Shown one piece after another: positions 1 through 6,466 of a stretch of DNA of 7,834 nt (position 1 is its first letter; every line of letters begins with the position of its first letter). Made by a program: the position numbers and the translations under genes. Location of the stretch: assembly GCA_002341165.1 (NCBI GenBank), contig DDNL01000021.1:1-7834 (forward strand), read 5' to 3'. Below the pieces are notes generated by a model. It was not told where the DNA came from and made no database searches. It saw only the letters and a program-made list of their open reading frames with translations. This DNA comes from Shewanellaceae bacterium UBA2521 (GTDB lineage Bacteria > Pseudomonadota > Gammaproteobacteria > Enterobacterales > Shewanellaceae).

Positions 1-3000
1 ACATCATCAGATTTTACAGTAAGCATTTCTTGCAGTGTATAAGATGCACCATAGGCTTCTAATGCCCAGACTTCCATCTCACCAAAACGCTGACCACCAA
101 ACTGTGCTTTACCACCTAATGGCTGCTGCGTGACCAAGCTATATGAGCCTGTTGAACGCGCGTGCATTTTATCATCAACAAGGTGATTAAGCTTAAGCAT
201 ATACAGGTAACCTACGGTGACAGAACGCTCAAACTCACGTCCAGTACGACCATCAAATAAGGTTAACTGACCTGAAGTTGGCAAGTCTGCCAAATCCAGC
301 ATAGCTTTAATTTCATCTTCTTTCGCACCATCGAAAGCAGGCGTTGCTGTAGGCACACCGGCACGCAAGTGCTTAGCGAGGCGAATGACTTCATCATCAG
401 TAAAGCTATCAACATCGACTTTTTGCTTCACTAAATTACCTAAGCCATAGACAGATTTCAGGTAATCGCGCAGCTGAGCAATCTCTTTTTGCTCTTCAAG
501 CATAGTGTTAATTTTGTCACCAATACCTTTGGCTGCTGCACCTAGATGCACTTCAAGAACCTGACCGATGTTCATACGTGATGGAACACCTAGCGGGTTC
601 AGTACGATATCAACAGGATTACCTTTTTCATCGTAAGGCATATCTTCAACAGGAACGATAGTCGAGATCACACCCTTGTTACCGTGACGACCTGCCATTT
701 TGTCGCCTGGCTGTAGGCTACGCTTGGAAGCCAAGTACACTTTAACAATTTTTAAAACACCAGGTGCTAAATCGTCACCCTGTGTAATCTTACGACGTTT
801 TTCATCATATTTATTGTCAAAGTCTTTGCGCAACTCTTCATACTGATGCATGAGTTGCTCAAGTTCAACTTGCTGTGCTTCATCGCTTAAGCTTTGCTCA
901 AATAACTGCTCTTGGTTCATTTGGGCTACACTTTCAGCACTTAAGCCGTTACTTTTAAGCAACTGACGCGCACGATTTAAAATGCCATCTTCAAAGATTT
1001 TAAACTCTTCGCCTAAATCTTTTTTGATTTCTGCAAGCTGCATTTCTTCAACTTCAAGCGCTCTCTTATCTTTCTCAATACCATCGCGAGTAAAGACTTG
1101 TACATCAATCACCGTACCATTCACTGAATTAGGCACACGTAATGAACTATCTTTCACATCGGATGCTTTTTCACCGAAAATTGCACGCAGAAGTTTTTCT
1201 TCCGGAGTAAGTTGCGTTTCACCTTTTGGTGTAACTTTACCTACCAGAATATCACCACCTTTTACTTCAGCGCCGATATAAACAATACCTGACTCATCAA
1301 GCTTAGATAATGCAGACTCACCCACATTAGGAATATCAGAGGTAATTTCTTCTGAGCCTAATTTGGTATCACGCGAGATACAAGTTAACTCTTGTATGTG
1401 AATCGTGGTAAAGCGATCTTCTTGAACAACACGCTCAGAAATAAGGATTGAATCCTCAAAGTTGTAACCATTCCAAGGCATGAACGCAATACGCATATTT
1501 TGTCCAAGTGCAAGCTCGCCCAAATCAGTTGATGGACCATCAGCTAACACATCACCACGCTCAATCGGATCACCATGCGCACAACAAGGACGCTGGTTAA
1601 TACAAGTGTTTTGGTTTGAACGGGTGTACTTAGTCAAGTTGTAGATATCAATACCTGCTTCACCTGGTACTAGCTCACTCTCATTGACTTTGATCACGAT
1701 ACGACTTGCATCAACATAATCAACCGTACCGCCACGCTTAGCAACAACGGTTACGCCTGAGTCTACCGCAACAGTACGCTCAATACCTGTTCCAACAAGA
1801 GGCTTATCTGCTTTTAATGTAGGAACCGCTTGACGTTGCATGTTCGATCCCATCAATGCACGGTTCGCATCATCGTGCTCTAAGAAAGGAATCAAAGATG
1901 CAGCAACAGAAATAATCTGTTGTGGTGAAACGTCCATATACTGAATGTCTTCAGCACGTTTGAAAGTTGAATCACCATTGTGGCGACAAGGAATCAAATC
2001 GTCGAGCAATCTACTCTCGGCATCAACATTTGCATTCGCCTGAGCGATCACAAATGTACCTTCTTCAATTGCTGACAAATAATCGACTTGATCCGTAATT
2101 TTACCATCGATAACCCGACGATAAGGCGTCTCAAGAAAACCATAATCATTTGTGCGAGAGTAAGAAGCCAAAGAATTAATCAAACCAATGTTTGGACCTT
2201 CAGGTGTTTCAATAGGACATAAACGACCATAATGAGTTGGGTGAACATCTCGCACCTCAAAGCCGGCTCTTTCACGCGTTAAACCACCTGGGCCTAATGC
2301 TGAAACACGACGCTTATGGGTGATTTCTGAAAGTGGGTTGTTTTGATCCATAAACTGTGAAAGCTGGCTCGAACCAAAAAACTCTTTAATTGCAGCTGAA
2401 ATAGGCTTAGAGTTGATTAAATCTTGTGGCATTAAGTTATCAAAATCACCTAAGTTCAAACGCTCACGTACAGCACGCTCAACACGAACTAGACCAACTC
2501 TGAATTGGTTCTCTGCCATTTCGCCTACACTACGGATACGACGGTTACCCAAGTGATCGATGTCATCAACTTCATCTAAACCATTACGGATATCGATGAT
2601 TTTCTTAATCACAGAAACGATATCATCTTTGCTCAGAACACCTTCACCTTGTTCGTCGCTCAGACTAAGACGGCGGTTAAACTTCATCCGACCGACAGTA
2701 GATAGATCATAACGTTCATCACTGAAAAATAGATTATCAAATAAGCCTTCAGCAGCATCTTTTGTTGGTGGCTCGCCTGGACGCATCATACGATAAATCT
2801 CAACGAGTGCTTCAAGACGATTCGTTGAACTATCAGCTTTTAATGTGTCAGAGATATAAGCACCGTGATCGAGCTCATTGATAAACAAAGTTTTAAACTC
2901 TTTGATACCAGCTTGAGAAAGCTGCTTGATATTTTCAAGGCTCAGCTCAGTGTTCACACTGACAATCACTTCACCTGTCTCTTCATCAATGTAATCTTTT

Positions 3001-3896
3001 GCTGCAATCTTACCTTCTAAGTACTCAAGAGGCACTTCTAAAGTCGTGATCTCTTGCTTCTCAAAAGTTCTGATGTGACGCGCAGTAATACGTTTACCTG
3101 CTTCAACAATGACATCGCCTTTAGCGTTCTTGATATCAAAACTTGCTGTCTCACCACGCAAACGCTCAGGAACAAGATCCATTTGAACGCTTTTCTTACC
3201 AATTTTGAAATCTGTAGTTTCAAAAAAGAGATCGATGATATCTTGAGTCGAGAAATCAAGTGCTCTAAGTAGAATCGTTACAGGTAACTTTCTACGACGA
3301 TCAATACGCGTATAAAGAAGATCTTTTGCATCGAATTCAAAGTCTAACCAAGAACCGCGATAAGGAATCACGCGAGCATTATAAAGTACTTTACCTGATG
3401 AGTGTGTCTTACCACGATCGTGATCAAAGAAAACACCTGGAGAGCGATGGAGCTGAGATACAATAACACGCTCTGTGCCATTGATCACAAACGTACCATT
3501 TTGAGTCATCAATGGAATATCACCCATATAGACTTCTTGCTCTTTAACGTCTTTGACTGTACCCGGCGCTGCGTCTTTGTCATAAATCACGAGACGTAAT
3601 TTAACACGTAAAGGTGAAGCGTAAGTAACACCACGGATTTGACATTCTTTAACGTCAAATTCAGGTTGACCCAGCTTATAGCTTACATATTGTAACTCTG
3701 AAGAACCTGCAAAGCTTTTAATTGGAAAAACACTACGAAAAGCAGCTTCTATACCATGCTCACCTGCAGCATCTTGTTCTATAAATTTACCAAATGAATC
3801 TATTTGTATCGAAAGTAGGTAAGGAATATCCAACACTTGTGGACGCTTACCAAAATGCTTTCGTATACGCTTTTTTTCAGAATAGGAATAATCCAT
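1..3896 (-). CDS. rpoB: RNA polymerase beta subunit, 3'-truncated by window edge
   Basis: Beta subunit of DNA-dependent RNA polymerase; with beta' it forms the catalytic cleft that makes all cellular RNA. I read the frame codon by codon from the ATG at 3896 to base 3 and found no stop: 1298 complete codons. The N-terminus (MDYSYSEKKRIRK) matches the E. coli start, and an AGAGGA Shine-Dalgarno lies 7 bases upstream. Visible landmarks are the rifampicin-binding cluster (residues 508-534), a proteobacterial charged coiled-coil insertion at about residues 940-1040 (coding bases about 780-1080), the GRHGNKG nucleotide-site motif at residues 1069-1075 (bases 672-692), and the C-terminal block ending LTVKSDD. 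Numbering is one residue ahead of E. coli (S532 equals S531), so about 44 residues are missing beyond base 1. It is last in the visible cluster; rpoC is expected next but is outside the window. Expression from upstream promoters is probably limited by the terminator at 4055-4085. Identity is certain. Confidence 0.99.
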   Translation of the reverse strand, partial: MDYSYSEKKRIRKHFGKRPQVLDIPYLLSIQIDSFGKFIEQDAAGEHGIEAAFRSVFPIKSFAGSSELQYVSYKLGQPEFDVKECQIRGVTYASPLRVKLRLVIYDKDAAPGTVKDVKEQEVYMGDIPLMTQNGTFVINGTERVIVSQLHRSPGVFFDHDRGKTHSSGKVLYNARVIPYRGSWLDFEFDAKDLLYTRIDRRRKLPVTILLRALDFSTQDIIDLFFETTDFKIGKKSVQMDLVPERLRGETASFDIKNAKGDVIVEAGKRITARHIRTFEKQEITTLEVPLEYLEGKIAAKDYIDEETGEVIVSVNTELSLENIKQLSQAGIKEFKTLFINELDHGAYISDTLKADSSTNRLEALVEIYRMMRPGEPPTKDAAEGLFDNLFFSDERYDLSTVGRMKFNRRLSLSDEQGEGVLSKDDIVSVIKKIIDIRNGLDEVDDIDHLGNRRIRSVGEMAENQFRVGLVRVERAVRERLNLGDFDNLMPQDLINSKPISAAIKEFFGSSQLSQFMDQNNPLSEITHKRRVSALGPGGLTRERAGFEVRDVHPTHYGRLCPIETPEGPNIGLINSLASYSRTNDYGFLETPYRRVIDGKITDQVDYLSAIEEGTFVIAQANANVDAESRLLDDLIPCRHNGDSTFKRAEDIQYMDVSPQQIISVAASLIPFLEHDDANRALMGSNMQRQAVPTLKADKPLVGTGIERTVAVDSGVTVVAKRGGTVDYVDASRIVIKVNESELVPGEAGIDIYNLTKYTRSNQNTCINQRPCCAHGDPIERGDVLADGPSTDLGELALGQNMRIAFMPWNGYNFEDSILISERVVQEDRFTTIHIQELTCISRDTKLGSEEITSDIPNVGESALSKLDESGIVYIGAEVKGGDILVGKVTPKGETQLTPEEKLLRAIFGEKASDVKDSSLRVPNSVNGTVIDVQVFTRDGIEKDKRALEVEEMQLAEIKKDLGEEFKIFEDGILNRARQLLKSNGLSAESVAQMNQEQLFEQSLSDEAQQVELEQLMHQYEELRKDFDNKYDEKRRKITQGDDLAPGVLKIVKVYLASKRSLQPGDKMAGRHGNKGVISTIVPVEDMPYDEKGNPVDIVLNPLGVPSRMNIGQVLEVHLGAAAKGIGDKINTMLEEQKEIAQLRDYLKSVYGLGNLVKQKVDVDSFTDDEVIRLAKHLRAGVPTATPAFDGAKEDEIKAMLDLADLPTSGQLTLFDGRTGREFERSVTVGYLYMLKLNHLVDDKMHARSTGSYSLVTQQPLGGKAQFGGQRFGEMEVWALEAYGASYTLQEMLTVKSDD
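2295..2375 (-). other. Rifampicin-resistance-determining region of rpoB, wild-type
   Basis: These codons encode residues 508-534 of RpoB, corresponding to E. coli 507-533. The main positions changed in rifampicin-resistant mutants keep the sensitive residues: Q514, D517, H527, R530, S532 and L534 (E. coli Q513, D516, H526, R529, S531, L533). The only difference from E. coli that I see in the segment is a conservative Val for Ile just before S532. The inference is a rifampicin-susceptible polymerase as far as this cluster goes; the other resistance clusters were not examined residue by residue. Confidence 0.85.
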
Positions 3897-3897
3897 T

Positions 3898-3908
3898 GAG
3901 GTTTCCTC
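3898..3908 (-). promoter_or_regulatory. rpoB Shine-Dalgarno within a small GAGG/CCTC hairpin
   Basis: On the coding strand the bases just before the rpoB ATG read AGAGGAAACCTCA. The Shine-Dalgarno GAGG can pair with CCTC across an AAA loop, a 4-bp stem ending two bases before the start codon. The Shine-Dalgarno itself is well placed and supports the ATG at 3896. The hairpin is short and may be incidental. Confidence 0.5.
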
Positions 3909-3930
3909 TACTTGTCAATGATGAACCCAG

Positions 3931-3949
3931 TTTACTCATAATGAGCAAA
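3931..3949 (-). other. Small hairpin in rpoB leader
   Basis: The coding strand reads TTTGCTC, loop ATTAT, then GAGTAAA: a 7-bp stem including one G-U pair, whose near end is about 35 bases before the rpoB start. No T-run follows on the coding strand, so it is not a terminator. It may isolate the ribosome-binding region from the longer upstream stem at 3954-4035. The role is inferred from position only. Confidence 0.4.
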
Positions 3950-3953
3950 ACAA

Positions 3954-4035
3954 TTTATCCCAAACCGTTAAGACAAGCACCTAACCAATAATCACTGCTA
4001 GGAACTACAATATATAAAATATAAACGGTGATAAA
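3954..4035 (-). promoter_or_regulatory. Long-range stem between attenuator and rpoB, candidate RNase III site
   Basis: The coding-strand segment TTTATCACCGTT (4035 to 4024) is complementary to AACGGT (3969 to 3964) and GATAAA (3959 to 3954). This gives 12 base pairs interrupted only by a TTGG bulge at 3960-3963, closing a loop of about 54 bases that contains a further weak CCTA/TAGG pairing. In E. coli the rplL-rpoB intergenic transcript is cut by RNase III downstream of the attenuator, and this stem sits in the corresponding place. That it is a cleavage site here is an inference; the duplex is shorter than a classic RNase III substrate. Confidence 0.45.
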
Positions 4036-4054
4036 GCATATGAACTTACAGCGC

Positions 4055-4085
4055 AAAAAGGCTGATGATTAAAAAATCATCAGCC
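4055..4085 (-). terminator. Intrinsic terminator/attenuator between rplL and rpoB
   Basis: On the coding strand GGCTGATGATT pairs perfectly with AATCATCAGCC across a TTTT loop (11 bp, no mismatch), followed immediately by TTTTT. It lies 42 bases after the rplL stop. On the other strand the hairpin is not followed by a T-run, so it acts toward rpoB only. Because rpoB appears to share the ribosomal-protein transcripts, this is best read as an attenuator that lets a fraction of polymerases through, as known at this junction in E. coli. The stem looks strong, so either readthrough is regulated or rpoB has another promoter that I did not find convincingly. Confidence 0.88.
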
Positions 4086-4087
4086 CA

Positions 4088-4107
4088 TGCCTAAATAAAT
4101 CTAGGCA
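4088..4107 (-). other. Small hairpin upstream of the attenuator
   Basis: TGCCTA pairs with TAGGCA across an 8-base loop (GATTTATT), between the rplL stop and the main terminator stem, two bases from it. It has no T-run of its own. It could help protect the 3' end of the abundant rplJL transcript, but this is inferred only from position. Confidence 0.4.
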
Positions 4108-4127
4108 ATTAATTTTCTAAGCAGCGC

Positions 4128-4496
4128 TTACTTAATTTCAATCGTAGCACCTGCTGCTTCGAATTCTGCTTTCATTGCTTCAGCTTCTTCTTTAGAAATA
4201 GCTTCTTTCAATGGAGCAGGAGCAGATTCAACTAGACCTTTAGCTTCTTTCAAGCCTAGACCTGTTGCGCTACGTACTGCTTTAATTACAGCAATCTTAT
4301 TGCCACCAGCTCCAGTTAGAATCACATCAAATTCTGTTTGCTCTTCTACTGCTGCACCAGCGTCTGCACCACCTGCAACGACTGCAGCTGCTGCTGAAAC
4401 ACCGAATTTTTCTTCCATAGCGCTGATCAGTTCAACAACTTGTGTAACTGACATTTCAGCGACTGCGTCTAAAATTTGTTCGTTTGTAATAGACAT
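4128..4496 (-). CDS. rplL: 50S ribosomal protein L7/L12
   Basis: Flexible stalk protein of the large ribosomal subunit. Dimers hang from L10 and recruit and activate the translational GTPases (EF-Tu, EF-G, IF2, RF3). The 122 residues match the usual length. Residues 1-33 are the dimerisation and L10-binding helices (MSITNEQILDAVAEMSVTQV). Residues about 34-53 are the Ala/Gly-rich hinge. Residues about 54-122 are the globular domain with the conserved KAVRSATGLGLKEAKGLVES factor-contact helices. It lies 59 bases after rplJ, as the second gene of the L10 unit. A GAGAG element just before the ATG is a moderate ribosome-binding site. L12 is normally made in several-fold excess over the other ribosomal proteins, so translation here is expected to be strong. 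The attenuator follows 42 bases after the stop. Identity is certain. Confidence 0.99.
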   Translation of the reverse strand: MSITNEQILDAVAEMSVTQVVELISAMEEKFGVSAAAAVVAGGADAGAAVEEQTEFDVILTGAGGNKIAVIKAVRSATGLGLKEAKGLVESAPAPLKEAISKEEAEAMKAEFEAAGATIEIK

Positions 4497-4555
4497 GTTA
4501 ACTCTCTTTTATCTTGACAAAATATATATGTAAACTGTGTTTTTTTCAACAACAA

Positions 4556-5044
4556 TTAAGCTGCTTCTTTCTGATCTCTAACTGCCGCTAATGTGCGAAC
4601 CAGTTTACCAGCAGAAGCTTCTTTCATTGTCATCATTAATTGAGCAATTGCTTCATCAAATGTTGGCAATTTAGCTAGGAACTCAGCATCTGTTGTTACG
4701 CCTTCAAAAGCCGCTGTTTTAACAGAAAATGCTTCTTGTTCTTTTGCAAAGTTCGTAAAAATACGAGCTGCTGCCCCAGGGTGCTCATTCGAAAATGCAA
4801 GCAATGTTGGCCCTGTAAATGACTCTGCTAAACACTCATAGTCTGTTCCTTCTATAGCACGACGCGCTAATGTATTACGAACAATTCTCATGTAAACACC
4901 CGCTTCACGCGCTTGCTTACGTAAGTCATTCATAGCATCAACTGTCACACCACGAGAATCAGCTACAACTGCAGACAAAGCACCTTTGGCAGCTTCATTG
5001 ACTTCAGCTACGATTGCTTTTTTGTCTTGAAGATTTAACGCCAT
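4556..5044 (-). CDS. rplJ: 50S ribosomal protein L10
   Basis: Base of the ribosomal stalk. The N-terminal domain binds 23S rRNA beside L11, and the C-terminal helix carries the L7/L12 dimers. The protein has 162 residues, against 165 in E. coli. The N-terminal globular domain spans about residues 1-129, including the conserved ADSRGVTVD, YMRIVRNTLARRA and HPGAAARIF blocks. The C-terminal helix spans about 130-162, ending KEASAGKLVRTLAAVRDQKE. The start at 5044 is supported by an AGGAG Shine-Dalgarno 8 bases upstream and by matching N-termini. The L10-L12 complex represses its own translation in E. coli by binding the leader upstream, and the corresponding leader is recognisable at 5094-5206. 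The 13 bases spanning this start are repeated at rpoB. Identity is certain. Confidence 0.99.
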   Translation of the reverse strand: MALNLQDKKAIVAEVNEAAKGALSAVVADSRGVTVDAMNDLRKQAREAGVYMRIVRNTLARRAIEGTDYECLAESFTGPTLLAFSNEHPGAAARIFTNFAKEQEAFSVKTAAFEGVTTDAEFLAKLPTFDEAIAQLMMTMKEASAGKLVRTLAAVRDQKEAA

Positions 5045-5064
5045 TGAGGTTTCTCCTGGACTCT

Positions 5065-5081
5065 AGTAGGGAAGCCCTACT
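5065..5081 (-). promoter_or_regulatory. Hairpin just upstream of the rplJ ribosome-binding site
   Basis: The coding strand reads AGTAGGG, loop CTT, CCCTACT: a perfect 7-bp stem ending seven bases before the AGGAG Shine-Dalgarno at 5053-5057. Its GTAGG and CCTAC halves have the same sequences as the two halves of the main L10-leader stem (5198-5202 and 5174-5178), so the two hairpins could exchange partners. It is likely part of the rplJ translational control region. The stem is seen directly; the exchange is inferred. Confidence 0.6.
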
Positions 5082-5093
5082 TGTTTCAAATCA

Positions 5094-5206
5094 ACTTAAC
5101 TTCATTAGAAGCTAAGTCACCTATACGGTGAAGAGCCAGTACAAAATATACTTGGGTTCTCTACACCATCTACGTAGGATATTAAGCTTTATCAGCGCCT
5201 ACGGTC
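5094..5206 (-). promoter_or_regulatory. L10 leader (autoregulatory site for L10-L12)
   Basis: The start of this segment on the coding strand (AAAGACCGTAGGCGC ... CCTACGTAGATGGTG) closely resembles the E. coli rplJ leader as I remember it. CGTAGG (5203-5198) pairs with CCTACG (5178-5173). Next comes a long irregular hairpin from GGTG (5167-5164) to CACC (5130-5127) built of GGTG/CACC, AGAG/CTCT, CC/GG and AGTA/TACT with small internal loops, which could hold a kink-turn. A 10-bp hairpin with a TAAT loop follows at 5117-5094. In E. coli the L10(L12)4 complex binds this leader and blocks rplJ translation. The position directly upstream of rplJ fits the same role. Confidence 0.85.
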
Positions 5207-5207
5207 T

Positions 5208-5234
5208 TTGATGGGAACAAAACGTCCCAATCAA
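5208..5234 (-). other. Hairpin at the 5' side of the L10 leader
   Basis: TTGAT and GGGA pair with TCCC and ATCAA across an 8-base loop, giving 9 bp with a single bulged T. It ends one base before the recognisable L10 leader and may be an additional stem of that leader. No T-run follows it. Confidence 0.45.
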
Positions 5235-5236
5235 TC

Positions 5237-5264
5237 ATGCATAAGTCCAACAAGACTCATGCAT
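5237..5264 (-). other. 11-bp hairpin just after rplA
   Basis: The coding strand ATGCATGAGTC pairs with GACTTATGCAT (one G-U pair) across the loop TTGTTG. It starts 11 bases after the rplA stop. The bases after it are TGATTGATTGGG, so there is no U-tract and it is not a classic terminator. It could be a processing or 3'-end stability element between the rplKA and rplJL parts of the transcript. The function is inferred only. Confidence 0.5.
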
Positions 5265-5275
5265 TAAATCAGTTT

Positions 5276-5977
5276 TTAGTTATCAAAAACTAGAGAAGCT
5301 TGGTCAATTTTAAGACCAGGACCCATAGTTGTTGATAAGCTTACAGCTTTTACATATTGACCTTTTGATGAAGCTGGTTTTGCTTTTTTCAAAGCAACGA
5401 TCAATGCTTCTAGGTTCTGCTTCAATGAAGCAGCGTCAAAGTCAACTTTACCAATTGTTGTATGGATAATACCGTTCTTATCATTACGGTAACGTACCTG
5501 ACCTGCTTTTGCATTTTTAACAGCTTCAGCAACATTTGGAGTAACCGTGCCTGTTTTAGGGTTAGGCATTAAACCACGTGGACCTAAAATTTGACCTAAC
5601 TGGCCTACAATGCGCATTGCATCAGGAGAAGCGACAACCACATCAAAGTTCATTTCGCCTTTTTTGATCTGTTCAGCTAAATCTTCCATACCTACTAGAT
5701 CAGCACCTGCTTCTTTAGCAGCTTCTGCATTTTGACCTTGAGTAAACACAGCAACACGTACTGTTCTACCTGTACCATGAGGTAAAACAACAGCGCCTCT
5801 AACATTTTGATCAGATTTACGTGGGTCAACACCTAAGTTCACTGATACATCAACGCTTTCTAGGAATTTTGCTGCTGGAAGATCTTTAAGCAATGCTACC
5901 GCATCTTGTACATCGTACATCTTTGTTGTATCGATTTTTTCGCGGACAGCACGCATACGCTTTGAAAGTTTTGCCAT
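5276..5977 (-). CDS. rplA: 50S ribosomal protein L1
   Basis: Protein of the mobile L1 arm of the large subunit, which binds 23S rRNA helices 76-78 and helps move and release the E-site tRNA. In E. coli it also represses rplK-rplA translation by binding its own mRNA leader. The 233 residues compare with 234 in E. coli. Domain I is split between the ends (about 1-67 and 160-233), with domain II between. The family signature LGPRGLMPNPKTGTVTPNV is at about residues 131-149, and the STTMGPG block near 215-221 is present. The start at 5977 follows the rplK stop by 4 bases, and its AGAGGA ribosome-binding site lies within the last codons of rplK, which indicates translational coupling. Identity is certain. 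Confidence 0.99.
   Translation of the reverse strand: MAKLSKRMRAVREKIDTTKMYDVQDAVALLKDLPAAKFLESVDVSVNLGVDPRKSDQNVRGAVVLPHGTGRTVRVAVFTQGQNAEAAKEAGADLVGMEDLAEQIKKGEMNFDVVVASPDAMRIVGQLGQILGPRGLMPNPKTGTVTPNVAEAVKNAKAGQVRYRNDKNGIIHTTIGKVDFDAASLKQNLEALIVALKKAKPASSKGQYVKAVSLSTTMGPGLKIDQASLVFDN
5279..5307 (-). promoter_or_regulatory. Weak candidate promoter for rplJL at the end of rplA
   Basis: Inside the last codons of rplA the coding strand reads TTGACC, 17 bases, then GATAAC: five of six and four of six matches to the -35 and -10 consensus. E. coli has a promoter for rplJ near this junction, which makes it plausible. The -10 lacks the important final T and the bases are also coding, so this is a tentative call. 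Confidence 0.3.
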
Positions 5978-5981
5978 TTTA

Positions 5982-6410
5982 TTAGTCCTCTACCACTAAG
6001 CCCATAGAACGAGCAGTACCTGCAATACAGCGTACCATCGCGTCTGCGTCTGCACCTGTCATGTCAGCCGCTTTTGTTTCAGCAATTTCTTGAAGTTGAG
6101 CTTGCTTCACTGTACCTACTTTTTCAGTATTAGGACGACCTGAACCAGACTTAACACCTGCCGCTTTCTTCAACAAGAAAGATGCTGGCGGTGTTTTAGT
6201 TTCAAAAGTGAAAGAGCGATCGCTATAAACTGTGATCACAACAGGAATTGGCATACCTTTATCGAACTTGTCTGTTCTTGCATTAAAGGTCTTACAAAAT
6301 TCCATGATGTTGACACCATGCTGACCAAGAGCTGGACCAACTGGCGGACTAGGATTAGCAGCACCTGCTGCAACCTGAAGCTTGATATAGGCTTGTACTT
6401 TCTTAGCCAT
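5982..6410 (-). CDS. rplK: 50S ribosomal protein L11
   Basis: Protein of the GTPase-associated centre. It binds the 23S rRNA thiostrepton region, forms the stalk base with L10, and is needed for RelA activation by uncharged tRNA. The 142 residues equal the E. coli length. The N-terminal domain (about 1-70) has the proline-rich NPSPPVGPALGQHGVNI segment at residues 19-35, where thiostrepton-type antibiotics act. The C-terminal RNA-binding domain (about 75-142) contains KKAAGVKSGSGRPN and ends GTARSMGLVVED. The start at 6410 has GAGGA 8 bases upstream. It is the first gene after the promoter at 6483-6511 and is coupled to rplA with a 4-base gap. Identity is certain. Confidence 0.99.
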   Translation of the reverse strand: MAKKVQAYIKLQVAAGAANPSPPVGPALGQHGVNIMEFCKTFNARTDKFDKGMPIPVVITVYSDRSFTFETKTPPASFLLKKAAGVKSGSGRPNTEKVGTVKQAQLQEIAETKAADMTGADADAMVRCIAGTARSMGLVVED

Positions 6411-6428
6411 GTTCTGTTTCCTCTGTTT

Positions 6429-6463
6429 GGGTTTTAGCGCAGGTTCATTTAAACCAGCTCCCC
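6429..6463 (-). promoter_or_regulatory. Candidate L1-binding leader structure before rplK
   Basis: In the short leader between the rplK promoter and its ribosome-binding site, GGG (6463-6461) can pair with CCC (6431-6429). AGC pairs with GCT, and GGTT with AACC around a TAAATG loop, leaving asymmetric internal loops (TGC and AAAA on the 3' side). In E. coli, L1 represses rplKA translation through a leader element that imitates its 23S site, with a stem and asymmetric internal loop. Position and general shape fit; I did not verify the diagnostic bases, so the assignment is an inference. Confidence 0.5.
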
Positions 6464-6466
6464 GTT

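Noticed and set aside
982..1281. 99-codon plus-strand open frame inside rpoB.
   Set aside because: It is antisense to intact, highly conserved rpoB codons, has no ribosome-binding site that I could see, and a low-complexity Ser-rich product typical of shadow frames.
3538..3549. Plus-strand TGCTCTTTAACG, nearly identical to the rRNA boxA antitermination site.
   Set aside because: It lies antisense within rpoB and is explained by codons for the conserved VKEQ stretch; no rRNA or plus-strand transcript is nearby.
1..3896. Possible frameshift or stop in rpoB.
   Set aside because: I read every codon from 3896 to 3; no in-frame stop occurs, and the translated blocks follow the E. coli protein throughout with one net extra residue.
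3887..3915. Perfect TTGACA -35 box on the coding strand just before the rpoB ribosome-binding site.
   Set aside because: At 17 bases the matching -10 would be TGGATT inside the first codons, a poor box, and a start there would miss the ribosome-binding site.
3990..4035. AT-rich stretch with several -10-like sequences as an independent rpoB promoter.
   Set aside because: No good -35 box sits at proper spacing; such matches are expected by chance in this base composition.
4300..4533. 77-codon plus-strand open frame over the rplL start.
   Set aside because: Its Ala/Pro/Ser-rich product is the reverse reading of the L7/L12 hinge; rplL on the other strand is certain.
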